A DNA stretch of 64,000 bases, taken from assembly GCF_029871235.1 (NCBI RefSeq), contig NZ_SSOM01000073.1, forward strand, positions 492,011 through 556,010, read 5' to 3'. Position numbers and translations under genes: made by a program. This DNA is from Pseudomonas sp. BN411. Lineage in GTDB: Bacteria; Pseudomonadota; Gammaproteobacteria; Pseudomonadales; Pseudomonadaceae. The first letter of the stretch is position 1. Each line of letters opens with the position of its first letter. Positions 16,287-26,948 of the stretch are shown in pieces. Below the pieces are notes generated by a model that was not told the DNA's origin, searched no databases, and was given only the letters and a program-made list of their open reading frames with translations.

Positions 16287-17741
16287 TCAGTACTCCGGGT
16301 CGCCTTTCAGGCTGGCCTCTGCGGCCTTGGCCAGGTCTGGCGGGAGGAAGTCCTTGTCCGGGTTGTAGTCGGGCTTGAGGAAGGCAGCCAGTGCTTCCAG
16401 GTCGCCCGGACTCAGGGTGCCAGCGGCCTGCTTCAGGCGCAGGTTGTCGATGATGTAGTCATAGCGTGCGTTGTTGTAGTCGCGTACCGAGCTGTACAGC
16501 TGGCGCTGGGCGTCAAGCACGTCGACGATGTTGCGGGTACCCACCTGGTAGCCGATCTCGGTGGCTTCCAGCGCGCTCTGGTTGGAGATGATCGACTGCT
16601 TGCGCGCCTTCACCTGTTCCACGTCGGTGTTCACCGCGCGGTGGAAGTTGCGGGTGTTCTGCACAATGTTGCGGCGCAGGCTTTCACGCTGCTGCTCGGT
16701 CTGGTTCAGGCGCTGATAGGACTCGCGCACTTGCGAGCTGGTCAGGCCGCCGCTGTAGATCGGGATGTTCAGCTGCAGGCCGATGCTGCGTTGCTCCACG
16801 TCGCCACTGAACGGATCCTGGCCGGGCAGGGTGGAACCGTTGTTGCTGAAGCCGAGGCTGTCGTTGTCGCCCTTCTGGTAGCTGGCCACCGCATCCAGGG
16901 TCGGCGCGTGGCCGGCCTTGCGTTGGCGCAGGGTTTCTTCGGCGGCGTCGACGGCGTAGTTGGCAGCCTGCAGGTTGAGGTTCTGCTGGGCGGCGGTGTC
17001 GACCCAGGCCTTGGCGTCGTTGGGGGCGGGCACCACCACCGGCAGGGTGTGGAGGATGCCTTCGATTGAGGCGTACTCGCGGTTGGTCAGGGTCACCAGC
17101 GCCTGGAAGGCGTCTTCCACGTTGCGCTCGGCGATGATCCGGTTGGCACGGGCGGTGTCGTAACCGGCCTGGGCTTCCAGTACGTCGGTCTTGTCCGAGA
17201 GGCCGACATCGAAGCGTTCATTGGCCTGGTCGAGCTGGCGTTTGAACGCCGCTTCCTCGGCCTTGGTCGAGGCCAGGTCGTCCTGGGCGCGCAGCACGGC
17301 GAAGTAGGTCTCGGCAGTCTGCAGGATCAGGTTCTGCTGGGTCGCGGAGAAGTCCAGGGCAGCTTGCTCGGTGCTGGACTCGGCGGCTTTCAGCTGGAAC
17401 CAGCGGTCAGCACGGAAGATCGGCTGGCTCAGGGTCGCCTGGTAGGCGATGCCGCTGCGCGAAAAGGTGTTGGAAGGGTCGTCAAGCTTGGTCCGGGTGT
17501 CGTTGGACGTGGCGCCGCCGTTGATTTGCGGCAGCAGGCCGGAACGAGCCTGGGGTACGGCCTCGCGCTGCGCTTCATAGTTGGCGCGGGCGGCGGCGAG
17601 GTCGGCGTTGTTGTCGACAGCGTCCTTGTAGACGGTCACGAGGTCCGTCTTGGCTGACAGGGGGGCATCTACGGCCCAGGCGGTTCCGGCAAAGGCGGAT
17701 GCCACGGCGATGGCCAGCGAGAGTCTGCGCAGCATGATCAA
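16287..17741 (-). CDS. tolC: TolC-family outer membrane channel
   Basis: A 484-residue exported protein. The signal peptide MIMLRRLSLAIAVASAFAGTAWA is cut before VDAPLS. The body shows the two internally similar halves of outer membrane efflux proteins (ANYEAQREAVPQARSGLLPQ and the second copy around NYAVDAAEETLRQRKAGHAPTLDAV), building the trimeric channel-tunnel. It serves type I secretion or RND/MFS efflux partners encoded elsewhere. Length and the position upstream of thiC fit the Pseudomonas TolC homologue. Start could be ATG 17741 or ATG 17735. Confidence 0.93.
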   Translation of the reverse strand: MIMLRRLSLAIAVASAFAGTAWAVDAPLSAKTDLVTVYKDAVDNNADLAAARANYEAQREAVPQARSGLLPQINGGATSNDTRTKLDDPSNTFSRSGIAYQATLSQPIFRADRWFQLKAAESSTEQAALDFSATQQNLILQTAETYFAVLRAQDDLASTKAEEAAFKRQLDQANERFDVGLSDKTDVLEAQAGYDTARANRIIAERNVEDAFQALVTLTNREYASIEGILHTLPVVVPAPNDAKAWVDTAAQQNLNLQAANYAVDAAEETLRQRKAGHAPTLDAVASYQKGDNDSLGFSNNGSTLPGQDPFSGDVEQRSIGLQLNIPIYSGGLTSSQVRESYQRLNQTEQQRESLRRNIVQNTRNFHRAVNTDVEQVKARKQSIISNQSALEATEIGYQVGTRNIVDVLDAQRQLYSSVRDYNNARYDYIIDNLRLKQAAGTLSPGDLEALAAFLKPDYNPDKDFLPPDLAKAAEASLKGDPEY

Positions 17742-17956
17742 TCCTGGATTCTGAGGTGTCGGGCAAGGCTACGGGGCCGCTGGGGGCGGGTCAAGACGCC
17801 CCACCGGCGGCCTGAGTGTAGTTTGCGACAAGCTATGTTTCCTGCGTGCAACAATCGATTTTTGTTATCGGCGCTGCGTCACTTCCCGACGTACTGGTCA
17901 CGATATTCTGACCACCGGGTTGGTTTTCTCCGCCGAGCTTGTTTAGACTGCCCGGG
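17742..17956. other. tolC–thiC divergent control region
   Basis: The 407-bp gap between tolC and thiC holds no gene. Its left part shows an inverted repeat GGTCA-N8-TGACC (about 17896–17913) and the candidate thiC promoter; its right part is the TPP riboswitch leader. Nothing else was recognised. Confidence 0.6.
17920..17948 (+). promoter_or_regulatory. Candidate thiC promoter
   Basis: TTGGTT (17920–17925), a 17-base spacer and TTAGAC (17943–17948) resemble a sigma-70 promoter. The predicted start falls within a few bases of the riboswitch 5' end at 17957, which supports the call. The -10 box is weak. Confidence 0.4.
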
Positions 17957-20032
<2,076 letters not shown>

Positions 20033-20077
20033 CGACCCGCCGCGTGACCCCGGACAGGCCTGGCCCTGTCTCACCAC

Positions 20078-20113
20078 ACCGCAAGCCGGGCCTCGTGCCC
20101 GGCTTTGCGGTTT
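20078..20113 (+). terminator. Intrinsic terminator after thiC
   Basis: ACCGCAA-GCCGGGC, a five-base loop, and GCCCGGC-TTTGCGGT form a long stem followed by TTTG. It lies 46 bp after thiC and about 44 bp before the permease start, so it probably attenuates read-through into the permease gene. Confidence 0.75.
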
Positions 20114-20156
20114 GTGGCCAAACCATAACTACAGTCCTTTCAGGGCATCTGCCATC

Positions 20157-21458
20157 GTGAACACCCCAACCAGCTATTCGCCGTCCATCCCGGTCGCCTT
20201 CGACCAGCGCGTACTCGGCACGCGCGACCTGTTTTCCCTCTGGTTTTCCCTCGGCCTCGGCCTGATGGTGCTGCAGACCGGCGCGTTGCTGGCGCCGGGC
20301 CTCGGTACCAGCGATGCGCTGCTGGCCATCCTGCTCGGTACCGGCGTCGGCGTGCTGCTGCTGGGCTCGGCGGCGATGATCGGCAGCGACACCGGTCTCG
20401 CCGCTATGGCCTCGCTCAAGCTGAGCCTCGGTTCGGCCGGTGCGACCGTGCCGGCGTTCCTCAACCTGCTGCAACTGGTGGGTTGGGGCGCCTTCGAAAT
20501 CATCGTGATGCGCGATGCCGCCAGCCTGCTGGTCGCCCGAGGCCTGGGTGAAGGCAGCCTGTTGGCCTCGCCGGTGCTCTGGACCCTGGTGTTCGGCGCC
20601 CTGGCCACCCTGCTGGCAGTGGCCGGTCCGCTCGCCTTCGTGCGGCGGATCCTGCGTCGCTGGGGGATCTGGCTGTTGCTGGGTGCCTGCGTCTGGCTGA
20701 CCTGGGACCTGCTGAATCGCGCCGATTTCTCTGCGCTGATGGCGCGTGCCGGTGATGGTTCCATGTCCTTCGCCCTGGGTTTCGACATCGCCATCGCCAT
20801 GCCGCTGTCCTGGCTGCCGCTGATCGCCGACTACTCGCGCTTCGGCCGTCGTGGCGGCGGTGTGTTCATCGGTTCCGCACTGGGCTTCTTCATCGGCTGC
20901 CTGTGGCTGATGGGCCTTGGCGTGGCCTACACCCTGGCTTTTGCCGAGGGCAGCGACGCCAATGCCTTGCTGTTGGCCCTGGCCGGTGCCGGCATGGGTA
21001 TCCCGCTGCTGCTGATCCTGCTGGACGAGTCGGAAAAGGCCTTCGCCGATATCCATTCGGCGGCGGTGTCCAGCGGCATCCTGCTGCCGCTGAAGGTAGA
21101 GCATCTGGCGCTGGCCATCGGCGCACTCTGCACCCTGATCGCCTGCTTCGCGCCGCTGGCCGAGTACCAGAACTTCCTGCTGCTGATCGGCTCGGTCTTC
21201 GCGCCGCTGTTCGGCGTGGTGCTGGTGGATCACTTCATCCTGCGTCGCCGTCGCGCTGAACTCGCGCCGCGCGTGGCGTTGCGCTGGGACACGCTGCTGG
21301 CCTGGGGCTGTGGCGTGGCGATCTACCACCTGCTGGCCAATCACTGGCCGGAGCTGGGGGCGACCCTGCCGGCACTGCTGGCGGCCGGCGTATTGCAGCT
21401 CCTGCTGGGACGCTTCAGCCGCGTCCGGGGAAATACTGGGGCTTCAGTATTCCGTTGA
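20157..21458 (+). CDS. cytX: NCS1-family permease, CytX-like (putative HMP transporter)
   Basis: A 433-residue inner-membrane protein with about twelve hydrophobic segments, of the nucleobase:cation symporter-1 (cytosine permease) family: GTRDLFSLWFSLGLGLMVLQ near the N terminus, LVGWGAFEIIVMRDAA, PLIADYSRFGR, and FGVVLVDHFILRRR. CytX-type members linked to thiamine genes are predicted to import hydroxymethylpyrimidine, and the position just after riboswitch-controlled thiC supports that. The GTG at 20157 avoids placing the start inside the terminator stem. The last 44 bp overlap the convergent lipoprotein gene. Confidence 0.82.
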   Translation: MNTPTSYSPSIPVAFDQRVLGTRDLFSLWFSLGLGLMVLQTGALLAPGLGTSDALLAILLGTGVGVLLLGSAAMIGSDTGLAAMASLKLSLGSAGATVPAFLNLLQLVGWGAFEIIVMRDAASLLVARGLGEGSLLASPVLWTLVFGALATLLAVAGPLAFVRRILRRWGIWLLLGACVWLTWDLLNRADFSALMARAGDGSMSFALGFDIAIAMPLSWLPLIADYSRFGRRGGGVFIGSALGFFIGCLWLMGLGVAYTLAFAEGSDANALLLALAGAGMGIPLLLILLDESEKAFADIHSAAVSSGILLPLKVEHLALAIGALCTLIACFAPLAEYQNFLLLIGSVFAPLFGVVLVDHFILRRRRAELAPRVALRWDTLLAWGCGVAIYHLLANHWPELGATLPALLAAGVLQLLLGRFSRVRGNTGASVFR

Positions 21459-22164
21459 GTTGCGGGTAGGGGATGCGGATTTCCGGATGCCCGCTGGAGT
21501 AGGGCGCGATGCTGTACACGTCGTACTTCAGCAGCATGGCGCCGTAGCCCAGGCCCACGTTGGCGGTGCGCTCGAACGGCCAGGTCTTGATGAAATCGGG
21601 GTCCTGGTCGAGCTTGTTGGTCGCCAGCCAGCGAAGGTGGGCCTGCTCGGCGACTTTCCAGAAAGCCTCTTCCTGGCCGGGAAGCAGCATGTCGCCAAGG
21701 CTCAGGGGCTTCTCCAGCTTGCGGTCGTAGTTGATGAAGCCGCGTCCCGGCATGCCGTGGGCGCCGCCGGTGAAGAGGTAGCTGGACAGCTCCACCAGCA
21801 CCAGGTTGTCGTGCTGCTCCAGCACCTTGGCCTGCAGGTAGCTGCTCCAACCCGGTTCGGCGCTGGCGAGGAAATCCTTCTCGTAGGACTCGAGCGATGC
21901 CGGCAGCGGCGAGCCGGGGGCGTCCTGGGTCATGCGTAGCAGGCGCTCGTTGATCAGCTCGTTGAGCTGCGGTTCGTCGGCGAAGCTGATGGTGTCGATG
22001 TTCACCAGCGGGCAGGTCTCGCCCTGGCAACCGGGTTTCAGGTGTTCCCAGGCATGGCGCTGCGGCTCCAGCTTGCCGCTGCCGCCGGGCAGCATCTGGC
22101 AGGCGCTGAGCAGGGTGCCGAAGCAGGCGGCGGCAAGGAGTCTGGCGAGGGGCATCGGCTTCAT
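21415..22164 (-). CDS. DUF3298 (RsiV-like) lipoprotein
   Basis: A 249-residue exported lipoprotein. MKPMPLARLLAAACFGTLLSAC provides a lipobox with the modified Cys in LLSAC. The mature part has the DUF3298 signature GGAHGMPGRGFINYDRKL and LSLGDMLLPGQEEAFW, shared with the RsiV family, some of which bind lysozyme. The ATG at 22164 is chosen because it makes the signal peptide start; the ATG at 22254 would add 30 residues before it. Convergent with the CytX-like gene, 44 bp overlapping. Function here unknown. Confidence 0.82.
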   Translation of the reverse strand: MKPMPLARLLAAACFGTLLSACQMLPGGSGKLEPQRHAWEHLKPGCQGETCPLVNIDTISFADEPQLNELINERLLRMTQDAPGSPLPASLESYEKDFLASAEPGWSSYLQAKVLEQHDNLVLVELSSYLFTGGAHGMPGRGFINYDRKLEKPLSLGDMLLPGQEEAFWKVAEQAHLRWLATNKLDQDPDFIKTWPFERTANVGLGYGAMLLKYDVYSIAPYSSGHPEIRIPYPQLNGILKPQYFPGRG

Positions 22165-22352
22165 CTTCGGGGGCGGATTCCGGAAAAAAGTGCAGGCTTC
22201 GACTGCCGCAGAGGCCATGAGTTCGCGCTCCACGGGCAGCCTTTCGCCGCGCATCTTCCCAGTCCGCGGCCCATCTGCAAAGAGGCTGCGCCCTGTGCAA
22301 CCAAGGGGTAGGATGCGCGGATCGAAGCCTTCCGCAGCAGTGAGACCTTCCC

Positions 22353-22970
22353 ATGACCGAAACCTTCAAGCCGGGCCCGGACGCCGTCGAAATCGTCGAG
22401 CGAGAAACCTGTTTCCAGGGTTTCTATCGCCTGGACCGTCTGAGCCTGCGCCATCGACTGTTCTCCGGCGACATGGGGCCGGTCATCCATCGGGAACTCT
22501 TCGTTCGTCATGATGCTGTCTGCGTACTTCCCTATGATCCGCAGAGGGATGTGGTGGTACTGATCGAGCAATTCCGCGTGGGCGCCTATGGCAAGAGCGA
22601 GAGCCCGTGGCTGCTGGAGCTGGTGGCCGGGCTGATCGACAAGGACGAGGAGCCGGAAGAGGTCGCCCGTCGGGAAGCCGTCGAAGAGGCCGATCTGCAA
22701 TTGACTTCGCTCTGGCCGATCACCACCTACTATCCTTCACCAGGGGGCTCCAACGAGCGTGTGCATCTGTACCTCGGGCGTTGCGACAGCAGCGGTGCGG
22801 GTGGCGTACACGGGCTGGCGGAGGAGGGCGAAGACATCCGCGTGCATGTGTTGCCGCTGGAAGACGCCCTGGCCCTCATGCGTGAAGGGCGGCTGGACAA
22901 TGCCGCGACCATGCTGGCCCTGCAGTGGCTGGCGCTGAACCGTACCGAAGTCAGGGGGTTGTGGACGTGA
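22353..22970 (+). CDS. nudF: ADP-ribose diphosphatase (Nudix)
   Basis: A 205-residue cytoplasmic Nudix hydrolase that cleaves ADP-ribose to AMP and ribose 5-phosphate. A full Nudix box runs from G93 to about 115 (GLIDKDEEPEEVARREAVEE), and the family motif LLELVAGLID precedes it. PSPGGSNERVHLYLG is typical of ADP-ribose pyrophosphatases. First gene of a run with DUF1249 and cpdA; its stop overlaps the next start by GTGA. The orthologue is called aspP in some genomes. Confidence 0.93.
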   Translation: MTETFKPGPDAVEIVERETCFQGFYRLDRLSLRHRLFSGDMGPVIHRELFVRHDAVCVLPYDPQRDVVVLIEQFRVGAYGKSESPWLLELVAGLIDKDEEPEEVARREAVEEADLQLTSLWPITTYYPSPGGSNERVHLYLGRCDSSGAGGVHGLAEEGEDIRVHVLPLEDALALMREGRLDNAATMLALQWLALNRTEVRGLWT

Positions 22971-23416
22971 ATCTGTTGCGCGATCGCTACCGGGTGGACC
23001 TCATCGGGCTGCAAGCAGCCTGCGAGGCGAACTACGCGCGCCTGATGCGTCTGCTCCCGCAGATGCGCGAGGTGCGTGGTTCCCGGCGTGTCGCGCTGAG
23101 CCAGGGCGAGCGCCTGCTCGGTGTGCTGGCCCTGGAAGTGGTCGAAGCCTGCCCCTATACCACCACCCTGCAGGTGCGCCAGGAGCACAGCCTGCCCTGG
23201 CTGCCGTCGCCGCAGCTGGAAGTGCGCGTCTACCATGACGCGCGCATGGCCGAAGTGGTCGGTGCCGAGAACGCACGGCGCTTCCGCAGTGTGTATTCCT
23301 ATCCGAATGCCGACATGCACCAGCCCGACGAGAAGAGCCAGCTCAATCTCTTCCTCGGCGAGTGGCTGAGCCACTGCCTGGCCTGTGGTCACGAGCTGGA
23401 GCCGGTCGTCCTCTAG
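22967..23416 (+). CDS. DUF1249 family protein
   Basis: A 149-residue soluble protein starting MNLLRDRYRVDLIGLQAACEANYARL at GTG 22967, overlapping the ADP-ribose diphosphatase stop by four bases. It ends with YPNADMHQPDEKSQLNLFLGEWLSHCL, the conserved block of DUF1249 (YqiB family). Its biochemical role is not established. Its place between the Nudix enzyme and the cAMP phosphodiesterase is conserved in gammaproteobacteria, suggesting a link to nucleotide signalling, but this is context only. Confidence 0.88.
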   Translation: MNLLRDRYRVDLIGLQAACEANYARLMRLLPQMREVRGSRRVALSQGERLLGVLALEVVEACPYTTTLQVRQEHSLPWLPSPQLEVRVYHDARMAEVVGAENARRFRSVYSYPNADMHQPDEKSQLNLFLGEWLSHCLACGHELEPVVL

Positions 23417-23495
23417 TTGCGTTCGTAACGAACTGCGGCTGGTCGGCGCGGCGCGATCCGCAACCCTTAACTGTGAACCATTCCCGCTTCGCGGG

Positions 23496-23525
23496 TTTAC
23501 CCATTGCGCGCGCAGCAACCATAAT
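23496..23525 (+). promoter_or_regulatory. Candidate cpdA promoter
   Basis: TTTACC (23496–23501), an 18-base spacer and CATAAT (23520–23525) lie 28 bp before the cpdA start. A small hairpin CCCGC-TTC-GCGGG with TTT sits just before it and could end the upstream transcript. Confidence 0.35.
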
Positions 23526-23552
23526 CGGAACACCTTGCCCAAGGAGAAGGCC

Positions 23553-24368
23553 TTGCCCAATCCAGTCCTCCCCGCTGCTGACGAGTCGGTGCTGCTGGTG
23601 CAGCTATCCGACAGCCATCTGTTCGCCGAAGCGGACGGCAAGCTGTTGGGCATGGAAACCCGCGACAGCCTGCGCCGGGTGATCGACCAGGTGTTGGAGG
23701 AGCAATCGGGTATCGATCTGGTGCTGGCCACCGGCGACCTTTCCCAGGACGGTTCGGTCGAGTCCTACGAAACTTTCCGCGAGCTGGTGGCGAACATCCC
23801 CGCGCCTGCCCGCTGGTTCCCCGGCAACCACGACGAAGTCCCGGTGATGCGCGATGTCTGCGCCGGCACTTCGGCTCTGGAACCAATCGTCGATTTCCCC
23901 CATTGGCGGGTGGTGCTGCTGGATTCCACCATCGCCGGTGCTGTTCCCGGCCATTTCCCTGTGGAACAACTTGCCCTGCTGGAGCAAGCCCTCGAAGGCG
24001 CCGGCGAGCGCCACGTGCTGGTCAGCTTCCACCACCATCCCGTTTCCATCGGCTGTGCCTGGATGGACCCGATCGGCGTACGCAACTCCGAAAGCCTGTT
24101 CGCCGTGCTGGACCGTTATCCACAGGTGCGAGCGCTGCTCTGGGGCCACGTCCACCAGGAGTTCGATCAGCTTCGCAACGGCGTGCGCCTGCTGGCATCG
24201 CCGTCCACCTGCGTGCAGTTCGCGCCTGGCAGCGAGGACTTCTGCGTGGGCAACGAAGCACCGGGTTATCGCTGGTTGCGCCTGGGGCGCGATGGCGCCA
24301 TTGAAACTGGGGTTTCGCGGGTAACTGGAATCACTTTCGAAGTGGATTACAGCGTCAAGGGTTATTGA
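23553..24368 (+). CDS. cpdA: 3',5'-cyclic-AMP phosphodiesterase
   Basis: A 271-residue calcineurin-type metallophosphoesterase that hydrolyses cAMP, tuning Vfr/CRP signalling. Metal ligands appear in order: QLSDSHLF (D-x-H), ATGDLSQDG, PGNHDE, SFHHHPV and GHVHQE. TTG at 23553 is chosen because AAGGAGAAGG lies six bases before it; longer in-frame starts reach into the upstream gene and add no family sequence. The C-terminal segment GITFEVDYSVKGY follows the core. Confidence 0.93.
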   Translation: MPNPVLPAADESVLLVQLSDSHLFAEADGKLLGMETRDSLRRVIDQVLEEQSGIDLVLATGDLSQDGSVESYETFRELVANIPAPARWFPGNHDEVPVMRDVCAGTSALEPIVDFPHWRVVLLDSTIAGAVPGHFPVEQLALLEQALEGAGERHVLVSFHHHPVSIGCAWMDPIGVRNSESLFAVLDRYPQVRALLWGHVHQEFDQLRNGVRLLASPSTCVQFAPGSEDFCVGNEAPGYRWLRLGRDGAIETGVSRVTGITFEVDYSVKGY

Positions 24369-24426
24369 CCTTCGCGCCGCGGCACGGCAAGAAGTACAAC
24401 TTTCCCTCGACCTGCCAGGAAGCCGC

Positions 24427-25044
24427 GTGTCCAGCTCGCAACCCAGCCTTCTTTATATCCACGGTTTCAACAGCTCGCCGTCTTCACACAAGGCGCGCCA
24501 GCTCGACGCGCTCATGCAGCGTCTGGGGCTGGCCGATCGCCTGCGGGTTCCCGCCCTGCACCATCATCCACGCCTGGCCATCGGCCAGCTCGAGGACGCC
24601 ATTGCCGAGCTGCGGCGCCCGGTGCTGGTCGGCAGCTCCCTGGGCGGCTACTATGCGACCCACCTGGCCGAGCGCCACGGTCTTTCGGCCGTGCTGATCA
24701 ACCCTGCGGTAGCCCCGCACCGGTTGTTCGATGGCCGGCTCGGCCCACAGAAGAACTACTACAGCGACGAAATCTGGGAGCTGACGGCGGAGCATGTGGC
24801 GGCGCTGGCCGAACTGGAAGTGCCACCACCACAGGACCCGGCCCGCTACCAGGTTTGGTTGCAGACGGCCGACGAAACCCTCGACTACCGCCAGGCGGAG
24901 CGCTACTACCGCGCTTGTGCTTTGCGCATCGAGGCCGGCGGCGACCACGGTTTCCAGAACTTCCCCGCCCATCTGCCCGCCTTGCTGGCCTTTGCCGGCT
25001 TTCCCGCGCAGCTGTGGCGTGACATCGACTTTTCCGACCTCTGA
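24427..25044 (+). CDS. yqiA: YqiA-type esterase/alpha-beta hydrolase
   Basis: A 205-residue alpha/beta hydrolase of the UPF0227/YqiA family. LLYIHGFNSSPSSHKARQ forms the oxyanion loop; the nucleophile Ser is in VLVGSSLGGYYATHLA; the likely catalytic His is in GGDHGFQNF. GTG at 24427 has AGGAAG upstream. It lies 14 bp before parE and is probably co-transcribed. Carboxylesterase activity is known for E. coli YqiA; the natural substrate is unknown. Confidence 0.88.
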   Translation: MSSSQPSLLYIHGFNSSPSSHKARQLDALMQRLGLADRLRVPALHHHPRLAIGQLEDAIAELRRPVLVGSSLGGYYATHLAERHGLSAVLINPAVAPHRLFDGRLGPQKNYYSDEIWELTAEHVAALAELEVPPPQDPARYQVWLQTADETLDYRQAERYYRACALRIEAGGDHGFQNFPAHLPALLAFAGFPAQLWRDIDFSDL

Positions 25045-25058
25045 CTGAAAGGGAATCC

Positions 25059-26948
25059 ATGGCTACTTACAACGCGGATGCCATCGAAGTCCTCTCCGGC
25101 CTCGACCCGGTGCGCAAGCGCCCGGGCATGTACACCGACACCTCCCGACCCAACCACCTGGCCCAGGAAGTCATCGACAACAGCGTGGACGAGGCCCTGG
25201 CCGGCCACGCCCGCAGCGTCCAGGTGATCCTCCATGAGGACAACTCGCTGCAGGTCATCGACGATGGCCGTGGCATGCCGGTGGATATCCACCCCGAGGA
25301 AGGGGTGCCCGGCGTCGAGCTGATCCTCACCAAGCTGCATGCCGGCGGCAAGTTCTCCAACAAGAACTACCAGTTCTCCGGCGGCCTCCACGGCGTGGGT
25401 ATCTCGGTGGTGAACGCCCTGTCCACCCGCGTCGAAGTGCGGGTCAAGCGCGAGGGCAGCGAATACATGATGACCTTCGCCGACGGCTTCAAGGCCAGCG
25501 AGCTGGAAGTCATCGGCAGCGTCGGCAAGCGAAACACCGGCACCAGTGTGCATTTCTGGCCGGACGCCAAGTATTTCGACTCCCACAAGTTCTCCGTCAG
25601 CCGCCTCAAGCACGTGCTCAAGGCCAAGGCCGTGCTCTGCCCGGGGCTATCCGTCACCTTCGAGGACAAGGCCAGCGGCGAGCGTGTCGAGTGGCACTTC
25701 GAGGACGGTCTGCGCTCCTACCTGGTGGACGCCGTCAGCGAGTTCGAGCGTCTGCCGAGCGAGCCGTTCTGCGGCAGCCTCGCCGGCAACAAGGAAGCAG
25801 TGGACTGGGCGCTGCTCTGGCTGCCCGAGGGTGGCGACAGCGTCCAGGAAAGCTATGTCAACCTGATCCCGACTGCCCAGGGCGGCACCCATGTGAACGG
25901 CCTGCGCCAGGGCCTGCTGGATGCCATGCGCGAGTTCTGCGAGTTCCGCAATCTGCTGCCGCGCGGCGTCAAGCTGGCACCGGAAGACGTCTGGGAGCGC
26001 ATCGCCTTCGTCCTTTCGATGAAGCTGCAGGAACCGCAGTTCTCCGGTCAGACCAAGGAGCGCCTGTCCTCCCGCGAGGCGGCGGCCTTCGTTTCCGGCG
26101 TGGTCAAGGACGCCTTCAGCCTGTGGCTCAACGCTCACCCGGATCTGGGCATGCAGTTGGCCGAACTGGCCATCAGCAACGCCGGTCGTCGTCTGAAAGC
26201 CAGCAAGAAGGTCGAACGCAAACGCATTACCCAGGGCCCGGCGCTGCCCGGCAAACTGGCCGATTGCGCGGGACAGGACCCGATGCGCTCGGAACTGTTC
26301 CTGGTGGAAGGTGATTCCGCCGGCGGTTCTGCCAAGCAGGCGCGGGACAAGGAGTTCCAGGCGATCATGCCGTTGCGCGGCAAGATCCTGAATACCTGGG
26401 AAGTGGACGGCGGCGAAGTGCTGGCCAGCCAGGAAGTGCATGACATCGCCGTCGCCATCGGCGTTGACCCGGGCGCCGCGGACATCTCCCAGCTGCGCTA
26501 CGGCAAGATCTGCATCCTTGCCGACGCCGACTCCGACGGCCTGCACATCGCTACCCTGCTGTGCGCGCTGTTCGTTCGCCACTTCCGCTCCCTGGTGGAA
26601 GCCGGGCACGTTTACGTCGCCATGCCTCCGCTGTACCGCATCGACCTGGGCAAGGAAATTTTCTACGCCCTGGACGAAGCCGAGCGCGACGGCATCCTCG
26701 ACCGCCTGGTGGCCGAGAAGAAGCGTGGCAAACCCCAGGTCACCCGATTCAAGGGCCTGGGCGAGATGAACCCGCCACAGCTGCGCGAAACCACCATGGA
26801 TCCGAACACCCGCCGCCTGGTCCAGCTGACACTGGAAGACACCGAGGGCACGGTGGAAATCATGGACATGCTGCTGGCGAAGAAACGCGCTGGCGACCGC
26901 AAGTCCTGGCTGGAGTCCAAGGGCAACCTGGCCGAGGTCATGGTGTGA
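25059..26948 (+). CDS. parE: DNA topoisomerase IV subunit B
   Basis: A 629-residue GHKL ATPase/TOPRIM subunit that decatenates chromosomes together with ParC. The ATP site shows EVIDNSVDEALAG, DDGRGMPVD and GGLHGVGISVVNAL. The TOPRIM motif EGDSAGG begins at E417 with D419, followed by PLRGKILN and the DADSDG metal site. Full length; ATG 25059 follows AAAGGGAATCC. Its stop overlaps the next gene by GTGA. No residue associated with drug resistance was obviously altered in the regions I could align by eye. Confidence 0.97.
   Translation: MATYNADAIEVLSGLDPVRKRPGMYTDTSRPNHLAQEVIDNSVDEALAGHARSVQVILHEDNSLQVIDDGRGMPVDIHPEEGVPGVELILTKLHAGGKFSNKNYQFSGGLHGVGISVVNALSTRVEVRVKREGSEYMMTFADGFKASELEVIGSVGKRNTGTSVHFWPDAKYFDSHKFSVSRLKHVLKAKAVLCPGLSVTFEDKASGERVEWHFEDGLRSYLVDAVSEFERLPSEPFCGSLAGNKEAVDWALLWLPEGGDSVQESYVNLIPTAQGGTHVNGLRQGLLDAMREFCEFRNLLPRGVKLAPEDVWERIAFVLSMKLQEPQFSGQTKERLSSREAAAFVSGVVKDAFSLWLNAHPDLGMQLAELAISNAGRRLKASKKVERKRITQGPALPGKLADCAGQDPMRSELFLVEGDSAGGSAKQARDKEFQAIMPLRGKILNTWEVDGGEVLASQEVHDIAVAIGVDPGAADISQLRYGKICILADADSDGLHIATLLCALFVRHFRSLVEAGHVYVAMPPLYRIDLGKEIFYALDEAERDGILDRLVAEKKRGKPQVTRFKGLGEMNPPQLRETTMDPNTRRLVQLTLEDTEGTVEIMDMLLAKKRAGDRKSWLESKGNLAEVMV

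Noticed and set aside
20112-21458. An earlier start for the CytX-like permease at 20112
   Set aside because: It would begin at the foot of the terminator hairpin and add 15 residues not typical of the family.
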